Assembly (NCBI GenBank): GCA_011051685.1
Contig: DRKQ01000155.1
Span: 1-38,261, forward strand
Source: Gammaproteobacteria bacterium
GTDB lineage: Bacteria; Pseudomonadota; Gammaproteobacteria; SZUA-152
Reading direction: 5' to 3'
Length of the DNA: 38,261 bases
Under the pieces are notes generated by a model. It searched no databases. It worked only from the letters and a program-made list of their open reading frames with translations, and was not told the origin of the DNA. Below are positions 1 to 8,420 of the stretch, one piece after another (positions within the stretch are counted from its first letter, which is position 1; every line of letters begins with the position of its first letter). A program made the translations under genes and the position numbers.

Positions 1-46
1 ACGAGCCAAGGTCGAGGCCGAGTCGATAACGCATTGCGGGCAGCAT
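1..46 (-). CDS. 5' end of a leftward gene, Cas9-like RuvC-I N-terminus (partial)
   Basis: Fifteen codons are visible before the window edge: an ATG at 46 with an excellent Shine-Dalgarno (AAGGAGGGAC at 51-60, complement). The peptide reads MLPAMRYRLGLDLGS. A short basic lead followed by a hydrophobic strand ending in GLDLGS is the shape of the Cas9 RuvC-I motif, with the catalytic Asp in the LDLG context. FGGY/BadF-type sugar kinases and dehydratase activators also begin this way (LGIDLGTT), so the family cannot be fixed from 15 residues. The divergent terminator-ended RNA candidate at about 60-185 favours Cas9, because some type II loci carry tracrRNA divergent to cas9. Seen: start, RBS and 15 residues. 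Inferred: identity. Confidence 0.45.
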   Translation of the reverse strand, partial: MLPAMRYRLGLDLGS

Positions 47-59
47 ATTTGTCCCTCCT

Positions 60-185
60 TTGACAGATTTTCCCATAGCCTATATCATTTTCCCGCACAC
101 ATCATTGGGATATGTGCTCCAGCCGCTAACAAGCTGTTAGAGCACAAAATGCGAGGCCGCTATATGCGGCCTCTTTCGATTTTTC
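60..185 (+). ncRNA. candidate small structured RNA (possible tracrRNA)
   Basis: No plausible reading frame lies between the leftward start at 46 and tadA at 203, yet the rightward strand carries a stacked set of hairpins ending in an intrinsic terminator. GTGCTC (114-119) pairs with GAGCAC (140-145) and encloses TAACA-AGC-TGTTA (127-139); the terminator follows at 153-173. A terminator here, with no upstream rightward gene, implies a short transcript that starts in or near 46-110. Its position divergent to a Cas9-like start suggests tracrRNA. Neither the anti-repeat nor the promoter can be confirmed without the CRISPR repeat, which lies outside the window. It could instead be a leader of tadA. 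Confidence 0.35.
153..185 (+). terminator. intrinsic terminator upstream of tadA
   Basis: A perfect 8-bp stem (GAGGCCGC at 153-160 with GCGGCCTC at 166-173) closes a TATAT loop and is followed by TTTCGATTTTT. The T-rich tail is on the plus strand, so it ends rightward transcription that begins between 46 and 150. Confidence 0.7.
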
Positions 186-202
186 TGGATGTTTTCGAGT
201 GA

Positions 203-681
<479 letters not shown>

Positions 682-682
<1 letters not shown>

Positions 683-1689
683 TGTTTCCTTCGGCGTTTG
701 TGGATAAAAGAATGGTGTTTAACAGAATAGGCCTGTTTGCCGGAATCCTGATGACGATGTTGCTCGCCGATGTGAATGCCGGGAATATCTGGACCGATAC
801 CGCTTATGAATCCACCAGCGTTCCCATGGAGCCGGTGCAGGTAGCCGCGCACAGTTATTACGTACAGGGGCCGGCGGGAACGCCCACGGATAACGAGGGT
901 TTCATGTCCAATGCCGGTTTTGTGGTTACCGATGAAGGTGTGGTGGTGTTTGATGCCCTGGGCACGCCTTCCTTGGCCTATCTGTTATTGAGCAAGATTC
1001 GCGAGATTACCTCCAGACCGGTGGTAAAAGTGGTGGTGAGTCATTATCACGCAGATCATATTTACGGCTTGCAGGTTTTCAAGGACTTGGGCGCGGAAAT
1101 CATTGCTCCCGCAGGCGCCAGTGACTATCTGAATTCGCCGACAGCCAAAGGCCGTTTACAACAGCGGCGTGAAAGCCTGTTTCCCTGGGTGGACGAAAAA
1201 ACGCGCCTGATCATGCCTGACAGGTATATTGATGAACCTTACTATTTTCAGTTAGGCGGTGTCGACTTTCTGGTTCAACCCCTGGGCTCCACCCACTCCG
1301 AGGGCGACCAGACCCTGTTCGTCAAACAGGATCACGTTCTCTACGTGGGCGATCTGATATTCGAGGGAAGGATTCCTTTTGTGGCGGGTGCCCAACCTGA
1401 GCAATGGATGGCCCATCTGGAGAAGCTGGATGCGACCAGCATCGAGCACATTGTTCCTGGGCACGGGCCCGCATCAAACGACCCCCGAAAGGCCTTGGCA
1501 TTCACCCTGGAGTACCTGCATTTCGTACACGACAACATGGCCAATGCCGTTGAAAACCTGGTGCCCTTTGACGAGGCCTACGCCACGCTGGATTGGTCGC
1601 GTTACGAAAAAATGCCCGCTGCCCAGGCCAACAGAATGAACGCCTACTACGTTTACCTCGGCCTGGAGGCCGCTTCGGTGGGGGAATGA
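682..1689 (+). CDS. exported metallo-beta-lactamase-fold hydrolase
   Basis: The protein has an N-terminal signal peptide (basic start, hydrophobic run through about residue 30, small residues near VNAG) and a complete MBL zinc site: HYHADH at residues 121-126, His205 in STHSEGD, Asp224 in YVGDLIFEG and His261 in VPGHG. It should therefore act in the periplasm with two metal ions. The closest family by eye is the quinoprotein-associated or SoxH-like zinc metallohydrolases, but the substrate is not evident and no sox or quinoprotein genes lie nearby. The GTG at 682 overlaps the tadA stop. The ATG at 712 (residue 11) gives a cleaner signal peptide and may be the true start. No terminator is obvious directly downstream. 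Confidence 0.85.
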
Positions 1690-1781
1690 GGTTCCCAATA
1701 AGCCCAGAAGTGCGTATCCTATGCGATCTTTTGTGCGGCGCGTACAGTAATGCGTATTACGCCCAGTGAGAAAATGACCAC

Positions 1782-1895
1782 AAAGTTTGGAGAGCTGCCG
1801 GAGCTGATGCGCGCCATCCATGGCGCGCACCCTTCGGGCGCACTAAAGTGCGTCCCGTTTCGTTCCTGACGAAACGGTGGCCGAATGAGTAGATA
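1782..1895 (+). pseudogene. decayed tRNA-Ser 5' fragment interrupted by a palindromic insert
   Basis: Bases 1782-1806 match 1926-1950, the first 18 bases of the intact tRNA-Ser plus its upstream flank, with one mismatch in 25. After the D-arm start the match breaks. A string of hairpins follows: TGCGCGCCA (1808-1816) with TGGCGCGCA (1821-1829), and CCGTTTCGT with ACGAAACGG (about 1855-1877). The sequence then resumes with GGCCGAA near 1879, which corresponds to the D-arm of the intact gene. This reads as a tandem tRNA copy broken by a small palindromic repeat and then decayed. The anticodon and T arms are not recognisable. Confidence 0.5.
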
Positions 1896-1932
1896 GTTGC
1901 AGTGTGAAAGTATGAAGATGATCAGAAAGTTT

Positions 1933-2074
<142 letters not shown>

Positions 2075-2091
2075 ATTGGCACGGGGCAGAA

Positions 2092-2436
2092 TCACTCTTG
2101 TCCCTTTTGTTTGCCACCTTCCAGGCATTGCACTGCGTTTTTCTTTGCCGCGGTGGAGCATTTCAGGTGCTCCTCGGCGTTATTTTCGTGTTGCTGTGCA
2201 CAGGCTTCATAGGCGCGAATCAGCGCCCAGTTGCATTCCAGCCGGTGGCTGAGTTCTTGCTCTCGGGCGTGTTGTTGCCGGCGTTCTTGGGCTGCCTGTT
2301 CCAGCTCCCGGAGCAGGGATTGCAGGCGCTGTTTCTCCGCCTGGGCCTCGTGCCCGCTGGCCAGGCTGGGAATGCCGGGATTGGCGAGTAACAGTGCAAA
2401 GAGCAGGACAAGGGGTTTCTGTGGTGATGGGCGCAT
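2092..2436 (-). CDS. small secreted coiled-coil protein, unknown function
   Basis: From the ATG at 2436 the 114-residue product starts with a typical signal peptide (MRPSPQK, a leucine/alanine-rich core, then IPSLASG). The mature part is highly charged and glutamine/glutamate-rich, consistent with a helix or coiled coil, and carries four cysteines near the C-terminus (in LECNW, YEACAQ, LKCST, VQCLEG) that could form two periplasmic disulfides. The frame extends upstream to 2565 but that extension is low-complexity and lacks a signal. No Shine-Dalgarno is clear. I recognise no family. It converges on the tRNA-Ser inverted repeat, which may end its transcript. Confidence 0.55.
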   Translation of the reverse strand: MRPSPQKPLVLLFALLLANPGIPSLASGHEAQAEKQRLQSLLRELEQAAQERRQQHAREQELSHRLECNWALIRAYEACAQQHENNAEEHLKCSTAAKKNAVQCLEGGKQKGQE

Positions 2437-2705
2437 GACCGTAACGCGAACGCGGTGGATGGGGCTGAATTTCAGGGGCGTAGGATAGCAGGATGGCCAT
2501 TTTTTTTCAGGCGCGGGAGTACGAAGCCCGGGCCAGGATGTTATTTTGCCGCTGACACGGTTCACAGGAAGTATTGATATACTGACGACTCCCGTGTATC
2601 AAGTATCTGCCCACGTATGCCGATGAAGCACAGGGCGGATTACCATGCCGGCTCAGGTCGCTGGTGCGGCATGAATCCATACAGTCATTGGGAGTGCTTG
2701 GGTCT

Positions 2706-4769
2706 ATGGAACCCCTTCGAGTTTTACTCATTGAAGATTCTGAAGACGATGCAGAGCTGACTCTGCGCCAGCTGAAAAAGGGTGGCTACGAACCCATTGC
2801 CAAACGGGTGGACACGCCCGAGTCCATGCGCGCGGCCCTGGAGATGCGTGAGTGGGACATTATTCTTTCCGACTACACTATGCCCGAGTTTAGTGGCCCC
2901 GCGGCCCTGGCGCTGTTGCATTCCACAGGGCTGGATGTGCCTTTCATCGTGATTTCCGGCGCCATGGGCGAGGAATCGGCGGTGGCCCTGATGCGCGCCG
3001 GGGCGCACGACTACATCATGAAGGACAACCTGGCGCGCCTGATTCCCGCCATTGAACGTGAATTGCGCGAGGCCGAGGTACGACGTGCCCGGCAGCGGGC
3101 GGAGGCGGATCTGGCCCTGGCGGCCAAGGTGTTCGAGTCCAGCGTGGAGGGCGTCCTGATCGCCGATCATGAGGCTCGCATCCTGCGCATCAACAAGGCC
3201 TTTACCGAGATTACCGGGTATACGGAGGCGGATGTCGTTGGCCAGCGGCCGAGTATTCTGCAATCGGGGCGGCATGACCGGGATTTCTATCGCGCCATGT
3301 GGCAGTCCATCAACGACAACGGCTATTGGCAGGGGGAGATCTGGAACCGGCGCAAAAACGGTGAAATATTTCCGGAATGGTTGACCATCAGCGAGGTGAC
3401 AGATGCCAGCGGCCAGCGTACCCATTTGATCGGTGGTTTCACCGATATGAGCCAGCAGAAGCAGGCGGAGGATCGCATCCATCACCTGATGTACTATGAT
3501 GCCCTTACCGACCTGCCCAATCGGGCCCTGTTTCGCGAGCGCTGCAAACGAGCCATGTCACGGGCATGGCGGAGCGGAAAGCGGGTGGCCTATCTGCATT
3601 TTGACATCGACCGCTTTGTCACAATTAACGATACCCTGGGCCACCAGGTGGGTGACCAGCTGCTACAGCAGGTGAGCCAGCGCTTGGCAGGCTCGGTGCG
3701 TCAGCAGGATCTGGTGGCGCGTTTCACCGGCGACGAGTTTGGAATAGCCATGGCGGATCTGGATCGCGATACCTCGGTGGAAGATTTGCTGCATACCGTA
3801 GTGAGTGCCTTCTCCGAACCCTTTCATGCCCAGGGCCGGGAAATCTTCCTCGCGCCCAGTATTGGCGTGGCCATTTTCCCCGATGACACCAGTGATTTTA
3901 GTGAACTGGCGCGGTTCGCAGACACGGCCCTGCACGTTGCCAAGCGGGATGGCGGCGCCAACTACCATTTTTATAAGCAATCCATGAACCGCCGGGCCGA
4001 TGACAGGCTGGACATGGAAAGCGCCCTGCGTCGCGCTCTGGAGCGAGAAGAGTTTCAATTGTATTACCAGCCTCAGTGGTCGTTGGCCACGGGTGAGATA
4101 ATCGGCGTTGAGGCCTTGTTGCGCTGGCAGCGCAGGGATGAAGACATGATGCTGCCGGGGAAATTCATCCCTTTGCTGGAAGAGACCAGCCTGATCATTC
4201 CCGTGGGTGAATGGATTCTGCGTCAGGCCTGTGCGGATCACAAAGCCTGGATGACGATGGGCTTCAAGCCTACGCCGGTGGCGGTGAATCTCTCGGCCCG
4301 GCAGTTTCGTGACAAGGGCTTGGTGTCCATGCTTCGCCGGGTACTGGAGGACACCGGCATTGACACGGAAATGATCGAACTGGAGATTACCGAGAGCTGT
4401 GTCATGGAAGACCCGGAGGAGGCCTTGAAGACTTTGCAGGCCTTCCATGATATGGGGGTGCGCATTGCCATCGATGATTTTGGCACGGGCTATTCCTCGC
4501 TGAGCTATCTCAAGCGCTTCCCCCTGGACGTGCTGAAGATTGACCAGACCTTTGTGGCTGATGTGCCGGCGGACAATGACGATGCCGCCATCATCGATAC
4601 CATCATTGCCATGGGGCATCGGCTCAAACTGTCGGTAATCGCCGAGGGCGTGGAGACCCAGGAACAGGCCGATTTCCTGCGTGAACATGGCTGCGACAAT
4701 GTGCAGGGTTATTTTTATGATCGTCCCATGCCCGGTGAAGAGCTGCTCTCCCGGTTCATCAAGGTCTGA
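2706..4769 (+). CDS. response regulator with PAS, GGDEF and EAL domains (degenerate GGDEF)
   Basis: Domains in order (687-aa numbering from ATG 2706): receiver about 4-125 with acidic pair and phospho-Asp56 in LSDYTMP; PAS about 140-260; GGDEF about 262-425; EAL about 440-687. The GGDEF signature reads TGDEF (341-345), and the preceding DRFVTIND has lost the usual lysine, so diguanylate cyclase activity is doubtful although an RxxD I-site (RQQD) remains. The EAL domain keeps EALLR, NLSARQF, ELEITES, DDFGTGYSS, LKID, EGVET and QGY, so it should hydrolyse c-di-GMP. An upstream GTG at 2664 is in frame, but conservation begins at 2706, with GGGAG a little upstream. It is the first gene of the signalling block and is paralogous to the gene at 8421. 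Confidence 0.92.
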   Translation: MEPLRVLLIEDSEDDAELTLRQLKKGGYEPIAKRVDTPESMRAALEMREWDIILSDYTMPEFSGPAALALLHSTGLDVPFIVISGAMGEESAVALMRAGAHDYIMKDNLARLIPAIERELREAEVRRARQRAEADLALAAKVFESSVEGVLIADHEARILRINKAFTEITGYTEADVVGQRPSILQSGRHDRDFYRAMWQSINDNGYWQGEIWNRRKNGEIFPEWLTISEVTDASGQRTHLIGGFTDMSQQKQAEDRIHHLMYYDALTDLPNRALFRERCKRAMSRAWRSGKRVAYLHFDIDRFVTINDTLGHQVGDQLLQQVSQRLAGSVRQQDLVARFTGDEFGIAMADLDRDTSVEDLLHTVVSAFSEPFHAQGREIFLAPSIGVAIFPDDTSDFSELARFADTALHVAKRDGGANYHFYKQSMNRRADDRLDMESALRRALEREEFQLYYQPQWSLATGEIIGVEALLRWQRRDEDMMLPGKFIPLLEETSLIIPVGEWILRQACADHKAWMTMGFKPTPVAVNLSARQFRDKGLVSMLRRVLEDTGIDTEMIELEITESCVMEDPEEALKTLQAFHDMGVRIAIDDFGTGYSSLSYLKRFPLDVLKIDQTFVADVPADNDDAAIIDTIIAMGHRLKLSVIAEGVETQEQADFLREHGCDNVQGYFYDRPMPGEELLSRFIKV

Positions 4770-4780
4770 GCCACTACACC

Positions 4781-6307
4781 ATGAACTGGGGACTCTACAC
4801 ACGGGTGATTGTCAGCCTCGGCGTGGTGCTGTGTGTGTCCATGGTGTTACTGGGCTACATTTTTTTACATGACCTTAAAGAAACTGAAAAGGTAAAGGAT
4901 GTCGCCCTGACCCTTGGGGGTATCTGGTTGCTGGTGATGCTTACCATCCACCTTGTCTTGCGCAGTACCCTCAAGCCACTCACTGCCCTTACCAAACATA
5001 TTACCGGCGCATCCTTGCAAACCTCACGACAGAAAATCAGCGTGACCTTGCGCGGCCGCAAAGATGAGGTTGGCGTGTTGGCCTGCGCTTTTGACGCCAT
5101 GCTCGCCAACCTGCAGAGATCCTATGCTGATCTGGAAAAACGTGAAGAGCATTACCGGCAGTTGGTGGAAACCGCCAATGTTATTCCTTGGGAGCTGGAT
5201 CTCAATTCTCGGCGCATAAGCTATGTGGGGCCGCAGGCCAAGGCTATTCTCGGATACGAAATAGAGGACTGGTACAAGGAGAAATTCTGGCTGAATCATG
5301 TGCATGCCGACGATTTGGAGACGGCAGAAAATTTCTATCGTTCAATTGCCTCCACCGGCGAGCGGGGCGATGTCGAATACCGTATTCAACACGCCAACGG
5401 CAAGTGGGTGTGGGTGCGTGATTACGTTCACAGGTCTACCAGTGATCCCCGCTCACCCACCCTGCAGGGCCTGACCTTTGATGTGGACGAGAGGGTGAAG
5501 GCCCGCGAGGAGTTGCAGCGTTACCGCGAGCATCTGGAAAACGTGGTGGATGAACGCACCGCGGAATTACTGGCGGTGAATCAGGAGTTGCAATCCTTTG
5601 CCCATTCTCTCTCGCAGGATTTGCGGGTTCCCCTGCGCATCATCAATGGTTTCAGCGAGGCCCTGCTGGAAGATTATGCGGACGCGTTGGATGAGGAAGG
5701 CCGCAGTTACCTGCAACGCATTTGTGGCGGCACCAAAAAAATGGGCCAGATGATCGAAGACATCCTGATTCTCTCCCGCGTGACGCGCCAGGAGCTGTAC
5801 CGCAAGAATCTTGATCTGGCCCCGTTGCTTGATTCTGTAGTAAAGCGTCTCGAGGAGGAGTATCCGGATCATCGAGTGACATTTGTCGCCGATCAGCAAA
5901 TGCGGGCCAACGGAGATCCGGAACTGCTGAAAACGCTGCTCCACAATTTATTGAGCAATGCTTGGAAGTTCACTCAAAACACCGCGCAGCCACAGGTCGA
6001 ATTCACAGCTCAGACCGATAATGGCGTTACCGTGTACAGCATAAAAGACAATGGCGCCGGGTTTGACATGCAGTACGTGGAGAAGCTGTTTCTACCTTTC
6101 AGGCGCCTGCATAACACGGAAGAATTTGAGGGTGCTGGTGTGGGATTGGCGGCGGCAAAACGGATTGTTCTGCGGCATGGGGGGCTTATTTGGGGCGAGG
6201 GTAAGGTGGGCGAGGGTGCGGTATTTCGTTTTACCCTCACTGCACCTACATCGACAGAGGAAGGCCGGGACGTGAGACAGTCTGCAGATACCGAACCCGC
6301 GGTTTGA
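4781..6307 (+). CDS. membrane histidine-kinase-like protein lacking the phosphoacceptor histidine
   Basis: Two membrane helices (about residues 8-29 and 43-61) are followed by a HAMP-like segment, a PAS/PAC domain (about 123-245), a coiled coil, a dimerisation/phosphoacceptor helix and an HATPase_c domain. The ATP site looks intact: LLSNAWKFTQ (N box), DNGAGFD (G1) and GAGVGLA (G2). The H box reads SLSQDLRVPLR, where relatives have SHDLRAPLR: position 279 is Gln (CAG at 5615-5617) instead of the phosphorylated His. His275, four residues earlier, sits where relatives have an aromatic residue. It may act as a pseudokinase or partner of the next kinase. It starts 12 bases after the upstream stop. 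Confidence 0.9.
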   Translation: MNWGLYTRVIVSLGVVLCVSMVLLGYIFLHDLKETEKVKDVALTLGGIWLLVMLTIHLVLRSTLKPLTALTKHITGASLQTSRQKISVTLRGRKDEVGVLACAFDAMLANLQRSYADLEKREEHYRQLVETANVIPWELDLNSRRISYVGPQAKAILGYEIEDWYKEKFWLNHVHADDLETAENFYRSIASTGERGDVEYRIQHANGKWVWVRDYVHRSTSDPRSPTLQGLTFDVDERVKAREELQRYREHLENVVDERTAELLAVNQELQSFAHSLSQDLRVPLRIINGFSEALLEDYADALDEEGRSYLQRICGGTKKMGQMIEDILILSRVTRQELYRKNLDLAPLLDSVVKRLEEEYPDHRVTFVADQQMRANGDPELLKTLLHNLLSNAWKFTQNTAQPQVEFTAQTDNGVTVYSIKDNGAGFDMQYVEKLFLPFRRLHNTEEFEGAGVGLAAAKRIVLRHGGLIWGEGKVGEGAVFRFTLTAPTSTEEGRDVRQSADTEPAV

Positions 6308-6338
6308 TTGAGGCGCTGAGGAATGAAGACTACTATTT

Positions 6339-7781
6339 ATGGATAGACGATTCACCGACAAAATGAACGACGTGCTGTCGGTGCCCAAGACAGCCGGGCG
6401 ACGTCACCTGGTTATTGGTTTTGCAACAGTGTTGACATTGATGGTGGGGGTAACGGGATACACCCTGCTTCGTCTTTCGACAATTAATGATCAATTGTCC
6501 GCGGTAGTCAATGTGCATAATGTCAAGAACGAACTGGTGGCTGATTTACGCGATGCCATGCGTCAGCGCCAGTTGGGCTTGCGCGACATGTTGCTGGTAG
6601 ACGATCCGTTCGAACGGGATGAGGCCTGGCAGCGTCATATGTTGGCGGCAAGTCGTTTTATGACTACGAGACAAAAGTTGGCGAAGATGCCCATGTCTGA
6701 CCAGGAGCGCATCGCTTTTGACGCCATGACCAAAGGGGCCACGGATGGTGCGGTTATCCAGCGCAAATTACTCCAGCAACTTGACCTTGACCAGCAGATT
6801 CCCCGGCGTGCTCTATTGCCGGCCTTTCACACTGCGTTGAATGCACAGGATGCAGCCTTCACGGCGATGAATAATCTCTCTGTCATTCAAAAGAAAGCGG
6901 CGCGGGAGGTTGCTGAAGGCGCCCAGCAGGCCTTTCGGCAGACCATGGCCGCCACTCTGTTTCTGGTCATGGGGGCGGTTTTGATGGGGGGCCTGGTGGC
7001 TTGGTCGGTGTTGAGGCGGGATCAAAAGATGCGTTCCGCCCTGCAAGTGTATCAGAATCAATTGCAGAATCTGGTACAGGAACGCACCGCTGAGCTGCTC
7101 AATGCCAACAGTGAACTGGAATCCTATAGCTACTCGCTGGCCCACGATCTCAATGCCCCACTGCGGGCAATCACCAGTTATTCACAAATTCTGGAGGAGG
7201 ATGCCAAAGAGAAGCTCGATCCCGGCGAGCTGGACAGCCTACAACGCATCACCCGCGCCGGCCAGGTGATGAATCGCCTCATTGAGGATATTCTCAAGCT
7301 GTCGCGTATTACCCGCTCTGGTTTTCATCGTGAGCCGGTGAGCCTGAGTGAGCTGGTGAAGAGCCAGGCGACCCGCCTGTCATCCCTGTATACCGAGAGG
7401 GAGATCCGCTGGCAGATTGCAGAGAATATTCTGGTCAGTGGCGATTCACTGTTGTTGACCCTGCTGCTGGAACATTTGCTGGAAAACGCCATTCGCTTCA
7501 GCCGTGACAAGCCCCGCACAGAGATTCAGTTTGGCGTGGAGCAACAGGATGGTGCACCGGTGTATTTTGTCAAAGACAATGGCTGCGGTTTCGATATGCG
7601 CTATGCCGACCGGCTGTTTACCGCCTTCCAGCGGTTGCATGGCGAGGATTTCACCAGTGGCACCGGGGTGGGGCTGGCCATGGTGCAGCGTATTGTGCAA
7701 CGTCATGGCGGCCGGGTGTGGGCAGAGTCGGAACTGGGAGTGGGCTCGGTATTCTTTTTCACTCTGCCGGAGTCGCACTAG
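6339..7781 (+). CDS. membrane sensor histidine kinase with four-helix-type sensor
   Basis: Two membrane helices (about 24-45 and 202-225) flank a helical periplasmic region of about 155 residues, resembling four-helix-bundle sensors of chemoreceptors. A coiled coil leads to an intact H box, YSLAHDLNAPLRAI, with His269 as phosphoacceptor. HATPase_c motifs follow: LLENAIRFS, DNGCGFD and GTGVGLA. The catalytic half is closely similar to that of the upstream gene, so the two are paralogues, but only this one can autophosphorylate canonically. The receiver at 7970 is the likely partner. HAMP is not evident between the second helix and the coiled coil. Confidence 0.92.
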   Translation: MDRRFTDKMNDVLSVPKTAGRRHLVIGFATVLTLMVGVTGYTLLRLSTINDQLSAVVNVHNVKNELVADLRDAMRQRQLGLRDMLLVDDPFERDEAWQRHMLAASRFMTTRQKLAKMPMSDQERIAFDAMTKGATDGAVIQRKLLQQLDLDQQIPRRALLPAFHTALNAQDAAFTAMNNLSVIQKKAAREVAEGAQQAFRQTMAATLFLVMGAVLMGGLVAWSVLRRDQKMRSALQVYQNQLQNLVQERTAELLNANSELESYSYSLAHDLNAPLRAITSYSQILEEDAKEKLDPGELDSLQRITRAGQVMNRLIEDILKLSRITRSGFHREPVSLSELVKSQATRLSSLYTEREIRWQIAENILVSGDSLLLTLLLEHLLENAIRFSRDKPRTEIQFGVEQQDGAPVYFVKDNGCGFDMRYADRLFTAFQRLHGEDFTSGTGVGLAMVQRIVQRHGGRVWAESELGVGSVFFFTLPESH

Positions 7782-7969
7782 GGCTCTGACCATTGGTTGC
7801 CCAGGAATATATCCTATAAAAAAAGTGGTTTTCGGCAAGCCCATTGCAGGCTATGGTTATCACTCAGTAGTTTTACGGGTGCTGGACACGGATTGCTGTC
7901 AGGACAGAGGCAATCCGCAATGGACATGCAACGGGAGAACTGGCGAAAATCGAAGACAAGGGGAAATGG

Positions 7970-8419
7970 ATGTCGGATAACGTTATTTTGTTGGTTGAAG
8001 ATAACCCGGATGATGAGGCCCTCACCCTGCGGGCCTTGAAAAAAAACAACATCCTCAATGAAGTGGTGGTTGCGCGGGACGGGGAAGAGGCACTGGACTA
8101 TTTGTTTGGTACTGGCAAGTATGAGGGCCGTGACACCAGTATCCAGCCACAGGTCATTCTCCTGGATCTGCAACTGCCCAAGCTCAGTGGCCTTGAGGTG
8201 CTCAAGCGTTTGCGGGAGGATCAGCGCACCGTGTTGCAGCCGGTGGTGATACTGACCACCTCGAGCGAGGAAACGGATATCATGGACAGCTACACACACG
8301 GTGCCAACAGTTATATCCGCAAACCGGTGGACTTCAATCAGTTCATCGATGCCGTGAAACAACTGGGCCTGTACTGGTTAGTGCTGAACGAGGCGCCCGT
8401 GCGACGCAGGGAAATTTGA
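7970..8419 (+). CDS. single-domain response regulator (Rcp1-like)
   Basis: A 149-residue stand-alone receiver: acidic residues in VEDNPDD, phospho-Asp66 in LLDLQLPK, Thr in ILTTSS and Lys in IRKPVDF. The insertion after DYLFG and the PKLSGLEVL element are typical of Rcp1-type regulators that partner phytochrome-like kinases. There is no output domain, so it acts through protein contacts or phosphotransfer. An AAGGGGAA Shine-Dalgarno lies just upstream of the ATG. The stop (8417-8419) is one base from the next ATG, indicating an operon with the gene at 8421. Confidence 0.93.
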   Translation: MSDNVILLVEDNPDDEALTLRALKKNNILNEVVVARDGEEALDYLFGTGKYEGRDTSIQPQVILLDLQLPKLSGLEVLKRLREDQRTVLQPVVILTTSSEETDIMDSYTHGANSYIRKPVDFNQFIDAVKQLGLYWLVLNEAPVRRREI

Positions 8420-8420
8420 G

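Noticed and set aside
3663-4802. Minus-strand open frame of 379 codons opposite the GGDEF-EAL gene
   Set aside because: It is the mirror of a strongly supported multi-domain gene, has His/Gln-rich antisense composition and no domain signature.
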